Origin: Brevundimonas basaltis
Lineage (GTDB): Bacteria; Pseudomonadota; Alphaproteobacteria; Caulobacterales; Caulobacteraceae
DNA: 64,000 nucleotides
Direction of reading: 5' to 3'
Assembly: GCF_014202075.1 (NCBI RefSeq)
Contig: NZ_JACHFZ010000001.1
Coordinates: 434,001 to 498,000 of the forward strand
Below the pieces are notes generated by a model. That model was not told the origin of the DNA and made no database searches. It worked only from the letters and a program-made list of their open reading frames with translations. Made by a program: the position numbers and the translations under genes. How positions within the stretch are numbered: position 1 is the first letter of the stretch; each line of letters begins with the position of its first letter. Below, one piece after another: positions 56,700 to 64,000 of this stretch.

Positions 56700-57457
56700 G
56701 GGCGCGCGCGGACAGCGGACAGCAGGGGCCCGTCCGGCCCGTCGACCCAGCGCGCTGACAGGCCGAACACGCGCTGGAGAATGTCCGGCGTCAGGGCCGC
56801 CAACGGCGCGGCGTCGGCCACGACCCGGCCGTGATCCAGCACCGCCACCCGATGGGCGAACCGCGCCGCCAGCGGCAGGTCGTGCAGGCTGGCCAACACC
56901 GCCTGCCCCGCCCCGGCCCGCGCGCGCAGCCGCTCCAGCACCATCAGCTGCGCCTCGGGATCAAGCCCGGCGATGGGCTCGTCGACGAGCAGGGCCTGCG
57001 ACGGGGCTGCCAAGGCTCGCGCCAGCAGGACCCGCGCGCGCTCGCCGCCCGACATTTCCGCCACGCCCCGGTCCGCAAGGCCACCGACCTCGACCTCGTC
57101 GAGGGCCTTCCGGGCCGCGGCCAATGCATCCGCGCCCGACAGGAAGGGCGCGCCGAGCGCGGCGACCTCCATGGCGGGCAGGTTCCAGGCGATGCGCCGT
57201 TCCTGCGGCAGATAGACGGCGCGCGCCGACCGCTCGCGGGGCGAGAGATCGTTGACATCATCCCCGGCCAGCCGGGCCACGCCCGTATCCAGCGGAAGCA
57301 GACCCGCCAAGGCCCGGATCAGGCTGGACTTGCCCGCGCCATTGGGGCCAACGAGGGCCACCAGCTCGCCCCGCTCGACCCGCAGGTCGGCGCCGTCCAG
57401 CACCCTCCGGCCGCCCAGCCGCGCCGTGGCGTCCCACATGGTGAGCCACGCGGTCAC
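56687..57457 (-). CDS. FecE/BtuD-type ABC transporter ATP-binding protein
   Basis: 256 residues from GTG 57457, overlapping the permease stop (GTGA); ATG 57439 is an alternative. Walker A is GPNGAGKSSLIRALAG, signature MSGGERARVLLARAL, Walker B LLVDEPIAGLD, switch His in SLHDLPLAA. It is the ATPase of a periplasmic-binding-protein importer in the iron-siderophore/cobalamin class. Substrate unknown. Last gene in a four-gene minus-strand unit. Confidence 0.9.
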   Translation of the reverse strand: MTAWLTMWDATARLGGRRVLDGADLRVERGELVALVGPNGAGKSSLIRALAGLLPLDTGVARLAGDDVNDLSPRERSARAVYLPQERRIAWNLPAMEVAALGAPFLSGADALAAARKALDEVEVGGLADRGVAEMSGGERARVLLARALAAPSQALLVDEPIAGLDPEAQLMVLERLRARAGAGQAVLASLHDLPLAARFAHRVAVLDHGRVVADAAPLAALTPDILQRVFGLSARWVDGPDGPLLSAVRARPQGS

Positions 57458-58449
57458 AGCCGCCACTCCCGCGCCGCCCGCCAGGCGATCAGGGCGAACA
57501 GGGGCGCGCCCACGAGGGCGGTGAACACGCCAAGCTTCAACTCCTGATCGGTCGGCGTCAGCCGCGCCAGCAGATCCGCCGCCACCAGCATCAATCCTCC
57601 GGCGAGGGCTGAGGGCAGCAACAGGCGGGCGGGATCGCCGCGCACCGCCGCCCGCACCAGATGGGGCGCGGCGAGGCCGACGAAGCCGATCACCCCCGCC
57701 ACCGCCACCGCCGCCCCCGCGGCCACCGCCGTCGCCAGCAGGGCTACCAGCCTGAGCCGGGCTATCGGCAGGCCCGAGGTCCGGGCCGTCTCCTCGCCAA
57801 GGCTGAGCATGCGCAGCCCGGGCGCGGCGAAGGCGGCCAGGCCTGCTGCGATCAGCACTGCGGGCGTGACCCAGGCGACGTCGACCCAACTGCGGTTCTG
57901 CACGGAGCCCAGCAGCCAGTTCATCACCTCGGCGGTGGCGATCGGGGACGGCGACAGGTTGAAGATCAGCGCCGTGGCCGCGCCGGCGAAACTGGACACC
58001 GCCACGCCAAACAGGATCAACGCCTCGGGCGAACGCACCCGCGCCGAGAACATCACCAGCACCCCCCCGGCAAGGCCCGCGCCGGCCAGGGCGGCGATCT
58101 CGACCGCGCCGGGCCAGGCGGCCCACCCGAGCACGATCGCGGCCGCCGCCCCCAGAGCGGCCAGCGCCGAGACGCCCAGCACCCCGGGGTCCGCCAGCGG
58201 ATTGCGCAGCAGGCCCTGCATGACCGCGCCGGAGAGGCCCAGCGCCGCCCCGACCATCAGCGCCGTCACCGCCCGGGGCGCGCGCACCGCCCACAGCACC
58301 TCCGCTGGACCGGAAGACGGATCCATGAAGCCCTGACGCAGCTGCGCCGCGCTGAAGATGGTCTCGCCGAACAGCACGGCCGCCAGCGTCGCCAGCCCGA
58401 TCGGGACGACGAGGATCAGAGACAGACGCCCCTCGCGACCGCCCGTCAT
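57454..58449 (-). CDS. FecCD/BtuC-family ABC importer permease
   Basis: 331 residues with about ten membrane segments. RAPRAVTALMVGAALGLSGA and MQGLLRNPLADPGVLGVSA are the FecCD hallmarks, followed by GVIGFVGLAAPHLVRAAVRG with the coupling-loop Gly and Leu-rich end. ATG 58449 overlaps the preceding stop by four bases, and its stop overlaps the ATPase start. This permease class takes up iron-siderophore, haem or cobalamin. The specific ligand is not readable. Confidence 0.92.
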   Translation of the reverse strand: MTGGREGRLSLILVVPIGLATLAAVLFGETIFSAAQLRQGFMDPSSGPAEVLWAVRAPRAVTALMVGAALGLSGAVMQGLLRNPLADPGVLGVSALAALGAAAAIVLGWAAWPGAVEIAALAGAGLAGGVLVMFSARVRSPEALILFGVAVSSFAGAATALIFNLSPSPIATAEVMNWLLGSVQNRSWVDVAWVTPAVLIAAGLAAFAAPGLRMLSLGEETARTSGLPIARLRLVALLATAVAAGAAVAVAGVIGFVGLAAPHLVRAAVRGDPARLLLPSALAGGLMLVAADLLARLTPTDQELKLGVFTALVGAPLFALIAWRAAREWRL

Positions 58450-59258
58450 CCGGCGGCCCTCAGCATAGCCGCCGCGTCCGCCGCGAACCATGCCGGACAG
58501 GTCAGGCTGGCGGCGGGCAAGCGGGCGACGACCCGGTCTTGCGTCGCCGCGCGCACCGCCGGATGCCGCCCCGGCCCCCGCCAGTCGCCGCGCGACTGGT
58601 CGAAGAACCCCAGCACGAACCGGGCGGGCCGCCACAATACGATGCGCTCGACGCTGACGGGGACGAACCCCGGATTGGTGACCAGATTGGTCAGGCCGGC
58701 GGCCCCGAGAATGGCGTCGGTCAGCGTGCCGCGCCCGGCGGTGAAGCCGCCGGCGGTCACATACAGGGCGGATCGTTCGGGCGTGGCCGGACGGGGCGCG
58801 GCCTCGCGCAGGCGGACGTCCATGCGGGCGATCAGGGCGTCTCCGCGGGGTTGGGCCCCCAGCGTAGCGGCGGCCGTCCGTATATTGCGGCGAACCCCCT
58901 CGAAGTCCGTGGCGTCCTCGATGTCGACGACGCGCACCCCACTCTGTTCGAGCCGGGCGAGCAGTCGGGCATCGCCGCCCCAGTAGCGGAGGACCACATT
59001 GGGCTGGAAGCCGATGGCGGATTCGAGCGTCGGCCGCACCCGCCGCCGCCCCGCCGCCGCCTCGCGCATCCACGAATCGGGATCGTCTGCGCGGGGCGAC
59101 AGGGCCAGCTCCGCATCGGGCGCCAGCGCCAGCGCATACTGGTCGCCGCACTGATCCAGGGACATCACCCGCAATGGACGGCTCTCGCCCGCCGCCGCCG
59201 GCGTCGCGGTCAGGACAAGGGTCAGGGTCAGGGCTGCCGCCGTCGCCGCCGACCTCAC
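58446..59258 (-). CDS. Periplasmic substrate-binding protein of FecB/BtuF class
   Basis: 270 residues. A signal peptide (1-24, ending ATPAAAG) precedes a two-lobe helical-backbone binding domain: RVMSLDQCGDQYALALAP, GFQPNVVLRYWGGD and [20 protein letters not shown]. This class binds iron chelates, haem or cobalamin. The ligand-contacting residues are not conserved enough for me to choose. It overlaps the TetR gene stop and the permease start, both by four bases. Confidence 0.85.
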   Translation of the reverse strand: MRSAATAAALTLTLVLTATPAAAGESRPLRVMSLDQCGDQYALALAPDAELALSPRADDPDSWMREAAAGRRRVRPTLESAIGFQPNVVLRYWGGDARLLARLEQSGVRVVDIEDATDFEGVRRNIRTAAATLGAQPRGDALIARMDVRLREAAPRPATPERSALYVTAGGFTAGRGTLTDAILGAAGLTNLVTNPGFVPVSVERIVLWRPARFVLGFFDQSRGDWRGPGRHPAVRAATQDRVVARLPAASLTCPAWFAADAAAMLRAAG

Positions 59259-59887
59259 GGCTTCATCAGGCCCGCGAAGAGCCCGTCCAGCAGCGTTCCC
59301 ACCAGCGCCTCGCGATCGACCCAGTCGAAATAGGGTTTGGTGATCATCAGCGAGACCACGCCATGACAGCCCGCCCAGAGCGCCTGGGCCGTGGTGCGCG
59401 CGTCGCAGCGCAACAGGCCGTCCGCCTCGGCGTCCTCGACCACCTGTTCGAACGACCGGTACAGGGACGCCCCCGTCTCCTGAGCCGCCGACAACGCCCC
59501 GTGCCGCAGCTCGACCGGCCGGGTCATGTAGATCAGCCGATAGGCGTTGGGATTGTCAAAGCCGAAGTCGATGTAGGCCTGCAGCATCCGTCGCAGCCGT
59601 TGCTTCGGCCCGCCCGGCTCGGCGACGACGGCCTGGTTCAATTCAAGCAGGGTGGCGAAGGCCTGGCGGCAGATTTCATGGAGGATCTCGCCCTTCTCGG
59701 CGAAATGCATATAGAGCGCTGTTGAGGACAGGCCGACCTCGTCGGCGATCTTGCGAATCGTCGCCCCTTCATAGCCATGCTCGACGAAGATGCGTTCAGC
59801 GGCGGCCAGAATCTCGGCGCGGCGGGCGTGACCTTCGCCCTTGGGCTTGCGCCGGGATCGCGGATTGAGGACGGCGGAGGCGGTCAC
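59255..59887 (-). CDS. TetR-family regulator heading the ABC importer unit
   Basis: 210 residues. The N-terminal HTH reads RRAEILAAAERIFVEHGYEG, TIRKIADEVGLSSTALYMHF, a clear TetR pattern. The C-terminal ligand domain is of the TetR_C-type seen with WAGCHGVVSLMITKPYFDW. Ligand unknown. Being first in the overlapping unit TetR-SBP-permease-ATPase, it is likely to regulate its own operon. An N-terminal basic stretch (NPRSRRKPKGEGHARR) precedes the domain. Confidence 0.9.
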   Translation of the reverse strand: MTASAVLNPRSRRKPKGEGHARRAEILAAAERIFVEHGYEGATIRKIADEVGLSSTALYMHFAEKGEILHEICRQAFATLLELNQAVVAEPGGPKQRLRRMLQAYIDFGFDNPNAYRLIYMTRPVELRHGALSAAQETGASLYRSFEQVVEDAEADGLLRCDARTTAQALWAGCHGVVSLMITKPYFDWVDREALVGTLLDGLFAGLMKP

Positions 59888-60059
59888 CTGGGTCGAAACT
59901 CCGTACTGCGGCTTCTGAATAGCGGCATTCCCCGCCTCGCGCCAATCACTTGCAGGTTGCGCACCGGCGCGTTAACCATTTCGAATGGAACGGGCGGGGA
60001 TCAGCGGTTTTCGGGATCGTGGGCGCGAGACTGTGCGTCCTGAGCCGCCGCGGGAAATG

Positions 60060-61490
60060 AGTGCACGACTGCGCGGCCTCTCTGACTTCCAGTGGCTCGC
60101 CCTCGCCGGTGCGCTCACCGCGGCGGGCTGCCTGGTCTGGATACGCCCAGGCCTGATCGGGCCGCTGCTGGTGGCGGGCGCGGCGGCGACCTTCCTCGTC
60201 ATTTCGTGCTGGCGCGTGGCGCTGGTCATCCTGAGCGCGGGCGGCATCGACCGGCGGGATCACGCGACCGCCGACCTGCCCCGCTACAGCGTGCTCGTCG
60301 CGCTGCACGACGAGGCCGAAGTGATCGATCAACTGGTCGAACGTCTCGCGCGCATCGATTACCCGCAGGACCGCCTGCAGGGTCTATTGATCCTCGAACC
60401 GCACGACGCGCCGACCATTAGCGCGGCGCTGGCGGCGTCGAAACCGGGTTGGCTGGAAGTCTTCGTGGCGCCGCCCGGCGAGCCGCAGACCAAGCCCCGG
60501 GCCCTGAACTGCGCCCTGCCCCACGTCACCGGCAACCTGCTGACCGTCTATGACGCCGAGGACGAGCCGGATCCGCAGCAGTTGCGCGAGGCCGCCGCCC
60601 GGTTCGCGGCCGACGCCGGTGGCAACCTGGCCTGTTTGCAGGCGCCGCTGCGCATCCGGCGGATGCATCGCGGGCTCAGTCCCTCCCCCTTTCTCGACCG
60701 GCAGTTCGCGGCCGAATACGCCAGCCTGTTCGAGACGGCCCTGCCCGGCATGGCGCGGCTCGGCCTGCCGTTTCCGCTGGGCGGGACCAGCAATCATTTC
60801 AGGGTCGACGTGCTGCGCGCGGTCGGCGGCTGGGACGCCTTCAACGTCACCGAGGACGCTGACCTGGGCTTTCGCCTGTGGGGCAAGGGCTGGCGGCTCG
60901 GGGTTATAAGCCGGCCCACCTGGGAGACGCCGCCGGGCGACCTGTCCGACTGGCTGCCGCAACGGACGCGATGGCTGAAGGGCTATATGCAGACCTGGGG
61001 CGTGCATACGCGGCGGCCGTGGCGGCTGGGCGCGCGGGGCGCCTTCGCCCTGCTGATGACGGTCGGAGCCGGCATCGTCTCCGCGTCGGTCAATGGGCCG
61101 TCCCTCGCCTGGCTGGCGACGACGGTGCTCGTGGCGGCGGTGGCGGGGCTGCCGCCGCAGACGCCCGCGCTGGCGCTCGTCGTCCTCATCCTCGGCGCGG
61201 CCTCGGCATGGCTGTCCTGCGCCATCGGGGCGCGGCGGGCCGGCGTGCCCTACGGGCCGACGGACATGATCGTCGCGCCCGCCTATTGGGCGTTGCAGAG
61301 CCTGGCCGCCGCCCATGCGGCGTGGCGCCTGGTGCGGGAGCCGTTCGCCTGGGACAAGACGCGTCACCGGCGCGACGAACCCGTGACCGCGACGGTGACT
61401 GCGCCTGCGCCTGCGCACGCCGCGCTGGACGAGGCGGCGCCGGAACGCCTATCAGCGGGCCATGCCGCCGCGCCTCAACCCGTCGCCTGA
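60060..61490 (+). CDS. Membrane glycosyltransferase, GT2 family
   Basis: 476 residues from ATG 60060; ATG 59985 would add 25 residues and lacks a ribosome site. Two N-terminal membrane helices (~14-60), a cytosolic catalytic domain, and two or three C-terminal helices (~325-410). YSVLVALHDEAEVIDQLVER starts the nucleotide-binding half; VYDAEDEPDPQQL is the metal DxD, FNVTEDADLGFRLWGKG the TED, and LPQRTRWLKGYMQTW the QxxRW. This is the processive or polysaccharide-forming class; product unknown. It overlaps the methyltransferase by 29 bases. Confidence 0.88.
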   Translation, partial: SARLRGLSDFQWLALAGALTAAGCLVWIRPGLIGPLLVAGAAATFLVISCWRVALVILSAGGIDRRDHATADLPRYSVLVALHDEAEVIDQLVERLARIDYPQDRLQGLLILEPHDAPTISAALAASKPGWLEVFVAPPGEPQTKPRALNCALPHVTGNLLTVYDAEDEPDPQQLREAAARFAADAGGNLACLQAPLRIRRMHRGLSPSPFLDRQFAAEYASLFETALPGMARLGLPFPLGGTSNHFRVDVLRAVGGWDAFNVTEDADLGFRLWGKGWRLGVISRPTWETPPGDLSDWLPQRTRWLKGYMQTWGVHTRRPWRLGARGAFALLMTVGAGIVSASVNGPSLAWLATTVLVAAVAGLPPQTPALALVVLILGAASAWLSCAIGARRAGVPYGPTDMIVAPAYWALQSLAAAHAAWRLVREPFAWDKTRHRRDEPVTATVTAPAPAHAALDEAAPERLSAGHAAAPQPVA

Positions 61491-62352
61491 AACCCTCGTC
61501 ACCCGCGCCTGGCCGGACTATGCCCTGCTGGACAGCGGCGACGGCCGCAAGCTGGAGCGTTACGGCCCCTACACGGTCGTGCGGCCGGAGCCGCAGTGCT
61601 TCTGGTCGCCGCGCGATCCGGCCGCCTTCGAGGCCGCAAACGCCGTGTTCGATCCTACCGACGAGGACGAGAGCGGTCGCTGGCGGTTCGCCGGCAAGCC
61701 GGTCGACTGCTTTCCGCTGGCGTGGCGCGATGTGCGGTTCACCAGCCGGTTCACGCCGTTCCGGCATCTGGCATTCTTCCCAGAGCAGGCGGCGAACTGG
61801 GACTGGCTGGACGGGCGGGTGCGGCGGCTGCGCAAGCCAAAGATCCTGAACCTGTTCGGATACACGGGCGTGGCCAGTCTGGCCTGCGCGGCGGCGGGGG
61901 CGGAAGTGACCCACGTCGACGCCTCGAAGAAGTCGGTGGCCTGGGCGCGCGAGAACGCCGAGCTGTCGGGTCTGGCCGACCGGCCGGTGCGCTGGATCGT
62001 CGAAGACGCCCGCAAATATGCGGCGCGGGAGGTCCGGCGAGGGTCGAAATACGACGGTATCATCCTCGACCCGCCGAAATACGGGCGGGGGCCGACGGGG
62101 GAGGTGTGGCGTCTGTTCGACGATTTGCCGGGGTTGCTGAAGGACTGCGCGGCCCTGCTGTCGGACGATGCGTCGTTCCTGCTGCTTAACGCGTACGCGG
62201 CGCGGATTTCGGGGCTGTCGCTGGCGCATCTGATGGCCGAGGCCACGGCGGATCGGGGCGGCGTCATCGACTGGGGCGAACTGGCGCTGGCCGAGGACGG
62301 ACCGGACGGGCGGGCGATCGGGCTGAGCTTCTTCGCGCGGTGGAGCGCCTGA
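61462..62352 (+). CDS. Class I SAM-dependent methyltransferase, RlmI-like
   Basis: 296 residues. ILNLFGYTGVASLACAAAGA is SAM motif I, THVDASKKSVAWARENAELS motif II, and GIILDPPKYGRGPTGEVW the DPPKY/F motif seen in m5C-type rRNA methyltransferases. The N-terminal PUA domain of RlmI is replaced by a compact ~90-residue region. RNA is the inferred substrate, position unknown. The start lies 29 bases inside the glycosyltransferase gene; its stop shares a base with the next start. Confidence 0.87.
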   Translation: MPPRLNPSPETLVTRAWPDYALLDSGDGRKLERYGPYTVVRPEPQCFWSPRDPAAFEAANAVFDPTDEDESGRWRFAGKPVDCFPLAWRDVRFTSRFTPFRHLAFFPEQAANWDWLDGRVRRLRKPKILNLFGYTGVASLACAAAGAEVTHVDASKKSVAWARENAELSGLADRPVRWIVEDARKYAAREVRRGSKYDGIILDPPKYGRGPTGEVWRLFDDLPGLLKDCAALLSDDASFLLLNAYAARISGLSLAHLMAEATADRGGVIDWGELALAEDGPDGRAIGLSFFARWSA

Positions 62353-63149
62353 TGGCGGACCGGCTGATCACCTCGCTGACCAATGACACGGTCAAGGCCG
62401 TGCGCGCCCTGCACATGCGCAAGGAGCGCGAGGCGACGGGGCGGTTCCTGGCCGAGGGGCTGAAATTCATCGGCGAGGCGCTGGATCAGGGCCGGACGCC
62501 GAAGCTGCTGCTCGTCGGCGAGGAGGCGCGGCCGCATCCGCTGCTGGAGCGGGCGAAAGCCGAGACCCGGGCCGCCGGGGGTGAGGTGGTGGCGGTGACC
62601 CACGCCATCCTTGAGAAGATCAGCCGGCGGGACAATCCGCAGACCGTTCTGGGCGTTTTCGAGCAGGTCTATACGCCGCTGACGGCGATCGTGCCGGGGA
62701 CGGCGCCGTGCTGGGTGGCGCTGGAGCAGGTGCGGGACCCGGGCAATCTGGGGACCATCATCCGCACGGCCGACGCGGCGGGCTGCGGGGGGGTGGTGCT
62801 GATCGGGGACTGTGTCGATCCCTATTCCGTCGAGGCGGTCCGGGCGACTATGGGATCGGCCTTCGCGGTGGCCATCGCCCAGGCCTCGGCGGCCGAATTC
62901 CTGGCCTGGCGGGACAACTGGCCCGGCAGCGTGATCGGGACGCGGCTGGACGCCGCCACGGGCTATCGGGAGGCTGATATCCAGCGCCCGGCCCTGATCC
63001 TCATGGGCAATGAGCAGGCCGGGCTGACGGATGCGCTGGCGGCGGCCTGCGACGTCAACGTCAAGATCCCGATGCGGGGGCGGGCCGACAGCCTGAACCT
63101 GGCGATCGCCACGGGGATCATGGTCTATGCGGTGACGGATCAGGCCTAG
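62352..63149 (+). CDS. SpoU/TrmH-family RNA 2'-O-methyltransferase
   Basis: 265 residues from ATG 62352 (GTG 62340 possible), sharing a base with the previous stop (TGATG). An N-terminal substrate-binding domain (~1-95) is followed by the knotted SPOUT domain: [37 protein letters not shown] and [20 protein letters not shown], the three TrmH motifs. It probably methylates a 2'-OH in rRNA or tRNA; the nucleotide is not identifiable. It converges on dnaE with four bases of overlap. Confidence 0.9.
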   Translation: MADRLITSLTNDTVKAVRALHMRKEREATGRFLAEGLKFIGEALDQGRTPKLLLVGEEARPHPLLERAKAETRAAGGEVVAVTHAILEKISRRDNPQTVLGVFEQVYTPLTAIVPGTAPCWVALEQVRDPGNLGTIIRTADAAGCGGVVLIGDCVDPYSVEAVRATMGSAFAVAIAQASAAEFLAWRDNWPGSVIGTRLDAATGYREADIQRPALILMGNEQAGLTDALAAACDVNVKIPMRGRADSLNLAIATGIMVYAVTDQA

Positions 63150-64000
63150 GCATCCTCCAGCAGCACCACCCCGGGGGCGGATTTGAGGGCGCCGCGGAGG
63201 GCGCCGTCGAGGCGGTAGCGGCCGGGGAGCTTCAGTTCGACCTCGCGGCGGCCGTCGAGCGAGGCGACCAGAGAGACCTCGCCGCCCTTGCCCTCGGCCC
63301 GGGCGCGATCGAGGCGGGCCTTGAGGGCGGCGGGATCGGCGGCCTTCGAGGAGACATGGATGCGCAGGCCCATCTGCCCGTCGTCGATCAGCGTCTCCAG
63401 CCGGGTGGCGCTGTCGCCGAAGAATCGCACCTCGCCGTCTGACGATTTGGCGCGAACGCGGATCATGACCGAGGCGCCGGCCTCAAGCACCTCGCGGCTG
63501 TTGCGCAGCTGTTCGGGGGGGAACAGGCATTCGAACTCGCCGGTCGGGTCCGAGAAGGTAACGAAGGCGAATTTCTCGCCCGTCTTCGCGCTGGCCCGTT
63601 CCTGGCGACGGCGCACGACGCCGGCCATCAGGAAGGCCTCATGGCCGCTTTCGGCCAGGGCGGTGGCCTCGGCGACGAAGGTGACGCGCTTGCGTTTCAG
63701 GGCCGGGGCCATGTCCTCCAGGGGGTGGCCAGACAGGTAGAAGCCGACGGCGGCCAGTTCCTGATCCAGCTTCTCGGGCCCGACCCAGGGTTCGACCGGC
63801 CGGAGACGCGGCCGGGCCGCCCCGGCCTGATCGCCGCCGAACAGTGAGACCTGGGACGAGGCGCGCTCGGCCGCGACGCTCTGGCAATAGGCCATCAGGG
63901 TGTCGGCCTGTTCGACCAGCTGGCGGCGGTTGGTGTGGAAGCTGTCGAAGGCGCCGGCGCGGGCGAGGTTCTCGAGGGCGCGCTTGTTGATGTATTTTGG
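63146..64000 (-). CDS. dnaE: DNA polymerase III alpha subunit, C-terminal part (runs off window)
   Basis: The frame is open through the right window edge, so the rest lies beyond it. The visible ~284 residues begin with [19 protein letters not shown] (helix-hairpin-helix region). Next come [20 protein letters not shown] and an OB fold ([35 protein letters not shown]). A terminal tau-binding region follows. This is the chromosomal replicative polymerase. An internal ATG at 63895 is not a start. Confidence 0.92.
   Translation of the reverse strand, partial: PKYINKRALENLARAGAFDSFHTNRRQLVEQADTLMAYCQSVAAERASSQVSLFGGDQAGAARPRLRPVEPWVGPEKLDQELAAVGFYLSGHPLEDMAPALKRKRVTFVAEATALAESGHEAFLMAGVVRRRQERASAKTGEKFAFVTFSDPTGEFECLFPPEQLRNSREVLEAGASVMIRVRAKSSDGEVRFFGDSATRLETLIDDGQMGLRIHVSSKAADPAALKARLDRARAEGKGGEVSLVASLDGRREVELKLPGRYRLDGALRGALKSAPGVVLLEDA

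Noticed and set aside
59888..59984. Cobalamin riboswitch or Fur box upstream of the ABC importer
   Set aside because: No B12-box or recognisable 19-bp Fur palindrome is visible in the 97 bases before the TetR gene.

Overview
The window is about 64 kb of high-GC alphaproteobacterial chromosome, most likely Caulobacterales and probably Brevundimonas or a close relative. This rests on remembered gene order and protein style: ispDF, dusB, ntrYX, dat, hfq, hflX; eno, ftsB, pdhA-pdhB-pdhC, lpd; and rpoZ, rsh, pyrE, pdxJ, acpS, lepB, rnc, era. No 16S gene is present to settle the genus. Coding density is very high. The longest gene-free stretches are about 230 bases (29765-29993 and 12269-12485), many neighbours overlap by 1-8 bases, and TTG or GTG starts are common. 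I saw no rRNA, tRNA, CRISPR array, insertion sequence or prophage.

Layout. 1-10.8 kb: end of a spermidine-synthase-like gene, ispDF, a MAPEG protein, then dusB-ntrY-ntrX-dat, hfq and hflX. A small DUF559 nuclease-like gene sits exactly between two inverted repeats before mazG. 10.8-17.3 kb: MFS transporter, M15 peptidase and a coupled HExxH protein, then a redox group (wrbA, LigB-type dioxygenase, DoxX) and an Aas-like acyl-activating enzyme. 17.5-21.1 kb: lipA, a RatA/COQ10 protein, an LhgO-like oxidase and two GNATs. 21.2-29.6 kb: rpmF with a clear terminator, a lipoprotein, eno, ftsB and the pyruvate dehydrogenase genes, with a DUF5076 gene coupled between E1-beta and E2. 29.6-38.9 kb: DUF3606, a TadG-like protein, a hydroxyisobutyrate-dehydrogenase-like and flavin-reductase pair, motB, bpt, M48/lemA, parC, recO and an NTF2-like protein. 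39.0-40.9 kb: an ArsR regulator with two SRPBCC proteins and a VOC protein, behind a promoter that carries two palindromes. 40.9-50.2 kb: one long minus-strand housekeeping run. 50.3-64 kb: folK, NYN, UDG, small exported proteins, smpB, dapA, a lytic transglycosylase, a TetR-led ABC importer, a GT2 glycosyltransferase, two RNA methyltransferases and the end of dnaE.

Functional links. The core is central metabolism (enolase, PDH, lipoate synthesis), cofactor and isoprenoid synthesis, translation and RNA maintenance, envelope maintenance, and stringent-response and nitrogen-type sensing. The most unusual points are the repeat-bracketed DUF559 gene, DUF5076 inside the PDH operon, a His-rich N-terminal extension on signal peptidase I, coupling of a LOG-family gene to rsh, absence of ntrBC between dusB and ntrY, and an atypical small gene next to short palindromic repeats.
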